Source: Alphaproteobacteria bacterium
Lineage (GTDB): Bacteria; Pseudomonadota; Alphaproteobacteria; Thalassobaculales; Thalassobaculaceae
Direction of reading: 5' to 3'
Length of the DNA stretch: 50,001 nucleotides
NCBI GenBank assembly: GCA_024742605.1
Contig: JANSYC010000028.1
Span: forward strand, 1 to 50,001
The notes below the pieces were generated by a model. That model made no database searches and was not told the DNA's origin. It worked only from the letters and a program-made list of their open reading frames with translations. Below are positions 44,020 through 50,001 of the stretch, one piece after another; the first letter of the stretch is position 1; the number at the start of each line of letters is the position of its first letter. The translations under genes and the position numbers were made by a program.

Positions 44020-45024
44020 TCAGACGCCGAGCTTGTGACGAGGATTGTACCCGGCCGGCGGCTTCCACTCGGCGATGAAGTCCTGCAGCGCCTGATCCGG
44101 CTTGTCCGGCAGGACAATCACAAAGCGAACGTACTGATCGCCGGTATCCACACCCGGCGGTCCGGGAACCCCCTTGCCGCGCAGGCGCATGGTCTTGTCG
44201 GAGCTTGAACCCGCCGGAATCTTCAGATTGACGTTGCCGTGCACGGTCGGCACCGTGATCGTTCCGCCCTCGACCGCCTCCTTGAGCGTGATCGGCAGAT
44301 CCAAACGGATATCCATGCCGTCCCGTTGATAGAAGGCATGCGGTTCGACGGCGATCTCTATATACGCGTCACCGGCCATTCGGCCGTTGCGGGCCGGCTT
44401 GCCCTGGCCCTTGAGCCGCAAGGTCTTCCCGTCTTCGCTGGCGACCGGGATCGTGAGGCTGACCACCTTGCCGTCCGAGAGCGTCACCCGTTTGCGCACC
44501 CCGTTGACCGCCTCGAGAAAGGGGACCTTGAGGCGGTAGCGCAGGTCCTGCGTGGACCGCCGAGGATCGCCCGGCTCACGCTCCGGTCCCGCGCCGGCGC
44601 CCCCCGGGCCTGCACCCGCCTGGCCGGACCGCCATGCATTGATCACATCTTCAATCGGATCGCTCTCGTCACCGAAATCCGGGCCGAAATCGAAATTGCT
44701 GCGGGCTTGCCCCCGGTCTCGGCGGGCCCAGCGCCAGAACGGCCCGGATCCGGCTCCCGGGCCAGCTCCGGCTCCGGCACCGGCTCCAGCCCCTGAACGC
44801 GGCCTTCCGTCAGGATCGATCTGTCCCCGGTCGTACTGACGACGTTTCTCTGGATCTCCGAGAATGTCGTAGGCGGCGCTGACTTCCTTGAAGCGCACCT
44901 CAACGTTCGCGGCCCCTTGGTTGAGGTCGGGGTGGTACTTCTTCGCCAGCTTGCGATAGGCGGTTTTGATCTCGTCCTGGCTGGCGGACTTGCCGACACC
45001 CAGGACCTTGTATGGGTCCGTCAT
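44020..45024 (-). CDS. CbpA-like DnaJ co-chaperone
   Basis: This 334-residue Hsp40 has an N-terminal J domain (residues 1-69) with the essential HPD at 31-33 ([10 protein letters not shown]), which stimulates DnaK. A Gly/Ala/Pro-rich linker follows, with an unusual alternating [15 protein letters not shown] run (about 79-93). No zinc-finger CxxC repeats are present, so it is CbpA/class II rather than DnaJ. The C-terminal substrate domains include [40 protein letters not shown] and [12 protein letters not shown]. It is monocistronic. Confidence 0.88.
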   Translation of the reverse strand: MTDPYKVLGVGKSASQDEIKTAYRKLAKKYHPDLNQGAANVEVRFKEVSAAYDILGDPEKRRQYDRGQIDPDGRPRSGAGAGAGAGAGPGAGSGPFWRWARRDRGQARSNFDFGPDFGDESDPIEDVINAWRSGQAGAGPGGAGAGPEREPGDPRRSTQDLRYRLKVPFLEAVNGVRKRVTLSDGKVVSLTIPVASEDGKTLRLKGQGKPARNGRMAGDAYIEIAVEPHAFYQRDGMDIRLDLPITLKEAVEGGTITVPTVHGNVNLKIPAGSSSDKTMRLRGKGVPGPPGVDTGDQYVRFVIVLPDKPDQALQDFIAEWKPPAGYNPRHKLGV

Positions 45025-45117
45025 CCAGTCATCCGATACTCAAATTACGAAATCCGGGACGCAGGACGAGACGGCCGGGCGAAACCCGCGCGGCCGTCGT
45101 ATCGCCATAGTCGAGTC

Positions 45118-45588
45118 TTAGCTCTCTATCTTCCACGAACCGTCCTGCTGCCGACAGGCCGTTCCATAGGCCTGCTCCGCTTTGCCGCCGATATAAACCG
45201 TCTGGGTGAACTCCCGGCAAGGGGTTCCGTTCGGCTTGTTGTAGGTGCGTTCCGGCGTGACCGTCCCGTAGTTCCCGGAATCCGGATTCTGCCAGGTTGC
45301 GCTGGACCCGGTCGGACGTGTCTCCAAGGCATCCTGGGTCGACTGCGCCATAGCAAGCTTATCGGCCTTGTCGAGCGACGATCCGATTTCGCTTCCGATA
45401 AGGGCGCCGATCAGCGTTCCAGCTGCGACCGCCGCGAGCTTGCCGGTTCCACCGCCGAACTGAGACCCGACGACAGCCCCGCCGATACCGCCCAGGATAG
45501 CGCCACCGGTTTGCTTCTGGCCACCTGAGGACTCGCACGCCGCGAGGCCGGTTGCGACCACGGCAATCACAGCAATCTTACGAAACAT
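45118..45588 (-). CDS. Glycine-zipper outer-membrane lipoprotein (17-kDa antigen-like)
   Basis: This 156-residue lipoprotein has a signal peptide ending in the lipobox LAAC (Cys18). Residues about 27-72 form a glycine-zipper 2TM domain (GGAILGGIGGAVVGSQFGGG, then GTLIGALIGSEIGSSLDKAD). The C-terminal part (TPCREFTQTVYIGGKAEQAY, GTACRQQDGSWKI) matches the rickettsial 17-kDa surface antigen family, with two cysteines. It likely sits in the outer membrane. AGGAG precedes the ATG at 45588. Confidence 0.85.
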   Translation of the reverse strand: MFRKIAVIAVVATGLAACESSGGQKQTGGAILGGIGGAVVGSQFGGGTGKLAAVAAGTLIGALIGSEIGSSLDKADKLAMAQSTQDALETRPTGSSATWQNPDSGNYGTVTPERTYNKPNGTPCREFTQTVYIGGKAEQAYGTACRQQDGSWKIES

Positions 45589-45883
45589 GGGTTCTCCTGA
45601 CTTCTGAATGCGTGGCGGCTTCGCGCCACATGGTTGGCACCTTCCATCACCCCGCCACATATGATCCTAGCATGCGGACCTTTGAAGAGGCATCTTCGAT
45701 TCCTGAAACCAGGGCCACGTGGTGCAAATGTTCGTCGCTCTGATCTATATCAGGGTTTAAACGGTGCATTCGAGATATTCCGTCGCGACTTTCCACAGCG
45801 CGCGCCAGAAGCGCCGGTATGACCAAATCGGACCCCTACAGGTTCGTTTCTGTCGATTTTGACCGCAAGAACAGGGGCCTAAA
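45589..45883. other. 295-bp divergent intergenic region before pdxH
   Basis: Promoters for the lipoprotein and pdxH are expected here. The stretch TGATCTATATCAGGGTTTAA (about 45739-45758) is the most AT-rich part and a plausible promoter site. I see no gene. Confidence 0.4.
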
Positions 45884-46480
45884 ATGTTCGAACCCACGAC
45901 GCAAGATCCGTTTGAGCAATTTCGACTGTGGTTCGCCGACGCCGAGGCCGCCGAGGTGAACGACCCGAACGCAATGACGGTTGCAACAGCGGACAGCGAT
46001 GGTCGCCCCTCGGCACGTATCCTTTTGCTCAAGGATTTCGACGACCAGGGCTTTGTCTTCTATACCAACACCCAAAGCCATAAGGGCCGTGAGCTTGATC
46101 ACAATCCCTTCGCCGCCCTGTGCTTCCACTGGAAATCCCTGCGCCGTCAGGTCCGAATCACCGGCGCGGTTCAGCCCGTCACCGCGGAGGAGGCGGACGC
46201 CTATTTCCAGAGCCGCGCACGCGGCAGCCGGATCGGCGCCTGGGCCAGTCAGCAATCCCGTCCGCTCGCCGATCGGGACACGCTGATGGCCGATGTCGCG
46301 CGGGTCGAGAAGCAGTATGAAGGCGGCGAGGTCCCGCGCCCCCCCCATTGGTCGGGTTTTCGGCTGGTTCCAACCCGCATTGAGTTCTGGCACGACGGCG
46401 AATTCCGGTTGCACGACCGGTTCATTTTCACCCGCCCACAGAATGGGGCCCCCTGGTCCCTTCAGCGCCTCTACCCGTGA
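45884..46480 (+). CDS. pdxH: Pyridoxamine 5'-phosphate oxidase
   Basis: This 198-residue FMN enzyme oxidises pyridoxine or pyridoxamine 5'-phosphate to pyridoxal 5'-phosphate, the last step of vitamin B6 synthesis and salvage. FMN- and substrate-binding stretches of true PdxH are all present: ARILLLKDFDDQGFVFYTN, SHKGRELDHNP, ALCFHWKSLRRQVRITG, RARGSRIGAWASQQSRPL, PPHWSGFRLVPTRIEFW and RLHDRFIFTR, ending in the expected RLYP. The CDF transporter begins 8 bp after its stop, so the two are likely co-transcribed. Confidence 0.93.
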   Translation: MFEPTTQDPFEQFRLWFADAEAAEVNDPNAMTVATADSDGRPSARILLLKDFDDQGFVFYTNTQSHKGRELDHNPFAALCFHWKSLRRQVRITGAVQPVTAEEADAYFQSRARGSRIGAWASQQSRPLADRDTLMADVARVEKQYEGGEVPRPPHWSGFRLVPTRIEFWHDGEFRLHDRFIFTRPQNGAPWSLQRLYP

Positions 46481-46487
46481 GACCGGC

Positions 46488-47450
46488 GTGACCCGCTTCC
46501 AGGATCAGATAGGTCCCGCGGAAGCCGAGCGCCGGGACCGCCTCGCCGGCAACGCTGCCCTGGTCTCCACCCTCGTGGCTGCGGGACTTATGGTCGTCAA
46601 GGTGTTCAGTTGGTGGGAAACCGGCTCGGTGGCGGTCCTCACCAGTCTTGTCGATTCGGCTCTGGATGCGGCGATGTCCGTCCTGATCCTGCTTGCGGTC
46701 CGCCACTCGGCCAAACCGGCGGATCGGGAGCACCGCTACGGCCACGGCAAGGTCGAGGCGGTGGCGGCACTGGCGCAAGCGGCTTTCCTGGTAATCACGG
46801 CCGTCCTGATTCTGGGGGAATGCATGAGCCGCCTCGCAAATCCTCAACCGGTTGTTCAGGCGACACTCGGCATGGTCCTGATCGGCGCGACCATGGTGAT
46901 CAATCTGGCGCTCGTCGGTTTTCAGACATGGGTGATCCGCCAAACCGGGTCGATCGCGATTCAAGCCGATCGGGCGCATTACAGCGGCGATCTTCTAATC
47001 GGTGCCGCCGTCATCGGTTCGCTGATTCTGGCCGGGACCTTCGGGCTGGTCTGGGCCGATCCCGTGATCGCGGCGGCTATCTCGATCATGCTTTTGAACA
47101 CCGCCTATCGTATCGGCCACAAAGCCCTGGACCTGCTGATGGATCGGGAACTGCCCGATGGCGACCGGGAACGTGTCCGGCAGATCGCTGCCGCCCATCC
47201 CCAGGTGCGGGGGGTCCGCGACCTGCGCACCCGATCTGCCGGAACGGATGTCTTTGTCCAGATGATCCTGCTGGTGGACGGCGATCTGACGGTCAATGCC
47301 GCCCATGAAATCGTCGATCAGGTCGAACACGGCATTTGCGCGGCCTTCCCGAGCGCCGAGGTTCTGATTCACGAGGAGCCCGATGACCTGCCGCAGACCC
47401 TCTCCACCGCCCAGCGCCCAGGGAGCCGACATGGTGACGTCGCCGAGTGA
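46488..47450 (+). CDS. Cation diffusion facilitator (CDF) metal exporter, FieF-like
   Basis: This 320-residue protein exports divalent metals such as zinc or iron in exchange for protons. The metal site of the membrane domain is visible: Asp56/Asp60 in SLVDSALDAAM and His164/Asp168 in ADRAHYSGDLL. EHRYGHGKVEAVAALAQ is the family signature. The cytoplasmic C-terminal domain (about 230-310) has RVRQIAAAHPQVRGVRDLRT and SAEVLIHEEP. The start is GTG at 46488, 8 bp after pdxH; no ATG fits the N-terminus. Its last 20 bp overlap the kinase-like gene. Confidence 0.87.
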   Translation: MTRFQDQIGPAEAERRDRLAGNAALVSTLVAAGLMVVKVFSWWETGSVAVLTSLVDSALDAAMSVLILLAVRHSAKPADREHRYGHGKVEAVAALAQAAFLVITAVLILGECMSRLANPQPVVQATLGMVLIGATMVINLALVGFQTWVIRQTGSIAIQADRAHYSGDLLIGAAVIGSLILAGTFGLVWADPVIAAAISIMLLNTAYRIGHKALDLLMDRELPDGDRERVRQIAAAHPQVRGVRDLRTRSAGTDVFVQMILLVDGDLTVNAAHEIVDQVEHGICAAFPSAEVLIHEEPDDLPQTLSTAQRPGSRHGDVAE

Positions 47451-49011
47451 TGAGAACCGGATCGAGACCTTCAAGAGATTCCTGACGGATCCTGCCACCC
47501 ATGGAGTTTCGAACTCGGAGGTCGCCGAGCCGATCGAAACCCACGGTGCGATCGTGGTGCTGGCGGGCGAGCGGGCCTACAAGATCAAGAAACCCGTCAA
47601 ATTTCCGTATATGGACCTCTCAACCCGCGAACTGCGCCGAAGAATTTGCAGGCGGGAGATCGAGGTCAACCGCCGTACCGCGCCGGAAATCTACCTCCAT
47701 GTCGCGGGCATTTCGGAGCGGGACGGCAGGCTCCGACTGATCCCGGACATCGGGTCGGACCCGGATGCCGAGCCGGTGGTGGTCATGCGGCGGTTCGACC
47801 TGTCCCGTACCCTCGACCGGGTGGTGGAGACCGAGACTCTATCCCCCGCGCTCTGCAACGCTCTGGTCGACGAGATCACGGCCCTGCAGCACGCGGCCAC
47901 GGTGCATCGGGGGCGTTCCGGCGGCGACCGAATCCTCGGCATCCTCGACATGAACGCCAATGGCCTGCGAGAGGGCGCAAGGACAATCCTGGACGAGGAA
48001 TCCACCGAACGGCTGATCGCGGCTGCGAGGCGAGAAGGCGATCGGAACGTCCCGGCCCTCGACCGCCGGGGCCGAACGGGTCGGATTCGGCGCTGCCATG
48101 GCGACCTGCATCTGGGAAACATCTTTCTGGATGAAACAGGTCATCCGGTTCTGTTCGATGCCATCGAGTTCGATGAGGATCTGGCGACAATCGATGTGGC
48201 CTACGATCTCGCCTTCCTGCTGATGGATCTGCTGCATCGGGACATGTGGATCGCCGCGAACCGCATCTGGAATCGCTGGCTGGAGCGGTCTCTGGGGCGG
48301 CAGGGCGATGACGGCGCGGCGGCGCTGATGCCGCTGTTCCTGTCCATGCGGGCCGCCATCCGAACCGAAGTCGGGGCCGCCAAGGCAACTCAGCGACCGG
48401 CGGAGGAGACGCTCAGAGACGAGCCCCGGGCCTACCTGGTGGAGGCGCTCGATTATCTGGCACCGGCTTCAGGACAAGTCTTGGCCGTCGGCGGCCTGTC
48501 GGGTACCGGCAAGAGCACGCTGGCCCGCGCGCTGGCCCCTCATCTCGGGGTTGCGCCGGGGGCGACCATTCTCCGAAGCGACGCGATCCGCAAACGCTTG
48601 GCGGGCGTCGCTGAAACCGAACGCCTGGCCGCCGGCGGCTATTCACGGGACATGAGTGCTCGGGTCTACGGCACCCTCCACAGGCGCGCGGGCTTTCAGG
48701 CCAAGGCAGCGCGGGCGGTGATCGCGGACGCGGTCTACGCGCGAGCTACAGAGCGGCGCCGCATCAGAGCGGTCGCCCAGCGCGCGGGCGTGCCGTTCAC
48801 GGGGATCTGGCTCGACATGCCGGTGGCGGACGCCAAGTCCCGGGTTGCGGCCCGGAGCGGTGACGTCTCCGACGCAACGCCGGAAGTGGTCGAGCGCCAG
48901 GCCGCGTTCACGCAGGCGCCCGGGGATTGGCTTATCCTCGACGCCCGTCAGCCCACCGACGATCTGGTCGGACAGGTGCTCGACCATATGAACAGGACCC
49001 GAAGATATTGA
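47431..49011 (+). CDS. Phosphotransferase-like/P-loop kinase fusion protein
   Basis: This 526-residue protein joins two kinase-like halves. Residues 1-330 resemble aminoglycoside phosphotransferases: YKIKKPVKFPYMDLST, VVMRRFDLSRTLDRV, the catalytic loop RCHGDLHLGNIFLD (His213, Asp215, Asn220) and LFDAIEFDEDLATIDVAYDL. Residues 345-526 are a P-loop kinase with GGLSGTGKSTLARAL (354-368; Lys361), ILRSDAIRKRLAG and RARATERRR-like basic helices. This architecture is widespread and uncharacterised to my knowledge; substrates are unknown. The ATG at 47431 has GGAG 6-10 bp upstream and lies within the CDF gene, in another frame. Confidence 0.82.
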   Translation: MVTSPSDENRIETFKRFLTDPATHGVSNSEVAEPIETHGAIVVLAGERAYKIKKPVKFPYMDLSTRELRRRICRREIEVNRRTAPEIYLHVAGISERDGRLRLIPDIGSDPDAEPVVVMRRFDLSRTLDRVVETETLSPALCNALVDEITALQHAATVHRGRSGGDRILGILDMNANGLREGARTILDEESTERLIAAARREGDRNVPALDRRGRTGRIRRCHGDLHLGNIFLDETGHPVLFDAIEFDEDLATIDVAYDLAFLLMDLLHRDMWIAANRIWNRWLERSLGRQGDDGAAALMPLFLSMRAAIRTEVGAAKATQRPAEETLRDEPRAYLVEALDYLAPASGQVLAVGGLSGTGKSTLARALAPHLGVAPGATILRSDAIRKRLAGVAETERLAAGGYSRDMSARVYGTLHRRAGFQAKAARAVIADAVYARATERRRIRAVAQRAGVPFTGIWLDMPVADAKSRVAARSGDVSDATPEVVERQAAFTQAPGDWLILDARQPTDDLVGQVLDHMNRTRRY

Positions 49012-49107
49012 CCTGCGTCAATGCAGGCGGTTCCGGGCAGACCTAGTCTGCAAGAGATCCAGCCGCCTCCCGTGGGTTAGCGCTGGGAAAACCTGAAGGA
49101 GCCAGTC

Positions 49108-49965
49108 ATGAAACGAATTCTTGTCCCCCTTCTCGGGCAGTCCGGCGATCGGAGCGCGCTCGATGCCGCCGCCGCCTTCCTGAAGGGCCATGGCGGGCAC
49201 ATCGAGGCAAAACTGTATCGACGCAATCCGAGGGACGTCATGCCGATCGTCGGCGAAGGATTCAGCGCAACGGCAATCGAACAGGTTATGGACGCTGCAG
49301 AAGCGGCGGCACGGGACCAGGACAAATCGGTCAAGGCAACCTTCGAATCCTGGCAGGACGCCACCGGCGTCACCGTGGGCGCCGCAAAGCCCGGAGATTC
49401 GACCGTCACCGCCGAACTGGACAGCGTCGTCGGCCCGATCCTGAACACTTTCACGAAGCGCGGTCGCCTCGCCGATCTCATCGTGTTCGCGCGTCCCATG
49501 GCACAAGGCCAGCCGGATCGGGAGAGCCTCCTGGAAGCGGCCATGATGGATACCGGAAAACCGGTCCTGCTGGTCCCGGACGATGGCAGCACGACCGCCG
49601 GCAGGACAGTGATCCTGGCCTGGAACGGCTCAAAGGAGGCGGCGCGGGCCGTCAGCATCGCCATGCCGGTCCTGACCCGCGCCGACAGCGTGACCGTGCT
49701 CACCGTCAAGGACGGCGACGTGACCGCCGACCCGCAGGAGCTCGCCGACGCCCTGAAGCTCAATGGGGTAAACGCGACCGCAGCCGTGGCCGAAATGGTG
49801 AAAGCCGGGGTCGCCAACACGCTCGACTCCGAGGCCGCCAAGATCAAGGCAGACCTCGTGGTGATCGGGGCCTACAGCCACAGCCGGATGCGGGAGTTCA
49901 TCATGGGCGGGGTGACGGACGACATGCTGAACGAGATCCAACTGCCGGTTCTTCTGGTCCACTGA
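49108..49965 (+). CDS. Tandem universal stress protein (UspA family)
   Basis: This 285-residue cytoplasmic protein has two Usp-type halves. The first (about 1-150) begins MKRILVPLLGQSGDRSALDA; the second (about 155-285) has VILAWNGSKEAARAVSIAMP and ends with the complete ATP-binding pattern VVIGAYSHSRMREFIMGGVT followed by LPVLLVH. The first half lacks the clear G-2x-G-9x-G(S/T) motif (ADLIVFARP instead), so only the second may bind ATP. GAAGGAGCC precedes the ATG. A large palindrome follows the stop. Confidence 0.85.
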   Translation: MKRILVPLLGQSGDRSALDAAAAFLKGHGGHIEAKLYRRNPRDVMPIVGEGFSATAIEQVMDAAEAAARDQDKSVKATFESWQDATGVTVGAAKPGDSTVTAELDSVVGPILNTFTKRGRLADLIVFARPMAQGQPDRESLLEAAMMDTGKPVLLVPDDGSTTAGRTVILAWNGSKEAARAVSIAMPVLTRADSVTVLTVKDGDVTADPQELADALKLNGVNATAAVAEMVKAGVANTLDSEAAKIKADLVVIGAYSHSRMREFIMGGVTDDMLNEIQLPVLLVH

Positions 49966-49977
49966 AGCAGCGCCGGC

Positions 49978-50001
49978 CGCCCGGCGATCGATCGCCGGGC
50001 G
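49978..50001. terminator. 24-bp perfect palindrome after the Usp gene
   Basis: The last 24 bases of the window form a perfect inverted repeat centred on GATCGATC with flanking CGCCCGGC arms. It lies 12 bp after the Usp stop, as an intrinsic terminator would; whether a T-run follows is outside the window. Confidence 0.5.

Noticed and set aside
44740-44800. Short repeats resembling a minisatellite
   Set aside because: They are codons for the Gly/Ala/Pro-rich linker of the CbpA-like protein.

Overview
The window is a GC-rich bacterial chromosome segment with dense, mostly short-gapped genes on both strands. Two tRNAs with encoded CCA ends, PAS_5-type PAS proteins, CoxD/CoxE-type accessory genes, a DmdA-like enzyme and a PotABCD-like transporter next to a GcvT-type flavoprotein together suggest a free-living, probably marine alphaproteobacterium of the Rhodospirillales type. 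That placement is inferred from gene content; no rRNA is present.

Layout. 1-3552 (minus): a molybdenum-hydroxylase maturation operon (molybdopterin-binding protein, split XdhC pair, CoxE-like VWA protein, CoxD-like MoxR ATPase). 3673-9091: an alpha/beta hydrolase, a secreted unknown protein, a SprA-related putative metalloprotease, an EamA exporter and an amidase. 9092-11100: an AT-richer patch with a decayed IS5-family element, a PAS_5 gene and an inverted fragment of a related IS. 11277-14917: a Bcr/CflA drug exporter coupled to an FMN-binding protein, a 61-residue protein with a strong ribosome site, an aspartoacylase-like zinc hydrolase and an unknown protein. 14935-18486: tRNA-Glu, a DmdA-like demethylase with a 24-bp tandem duplication over its stop codon, and three poorly known genes including an HTH-PAS protein converging on a GNAT-like protein.

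19069-26386 is a glycan region: an OGT/SPINDLY-like glycosyltransferase converging on a DegT aminotransferase, then a translationally coupled trio (nucleotide-sugar dehydrogenase, epimerase, C-methyltransferase). 26551-31093 holds a small membrane protein, tRNA-Val, a DUF805 protein, an N-formylglutamate amidohydrolase-like enzyme, a transglycosylase behind a near-perfect sigma-54 promoter, and a glycosyltransferase. 31102-39047 is an uptake and catabolism unit: a LysR remnant, a GcvT-type FAD dehydrogenase and, divergent from it, a four-gene polyamine-type ABC transporter whose first permease carries a duplicated periplasmic insertion. A PadR-like regulator with its own terminator follows.

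39785-50001 is mostly housekeeping and stress genes: OsmC, a PAS_5 pseudogene with one in-frame stop, a class I amidotransferase, an SDR, a BrkB/YihY membrane protein, a CbpA-like co-chaperone, a glycine-zipper lipoprotein, PdxH, a CDF metal exporter, a phosphotransferase/P-loop kinase fusion and a tandem universal stress protein.

I found no CRISPR array, prophage or clear defence system. The most unusual items are the permease with the duplicated insertion, the IS-bounded PAS gene, the HTH-PAS/GNAT pair, the sigma-54-driven transglycosylase and the broken PAS_5 and LysR genes.
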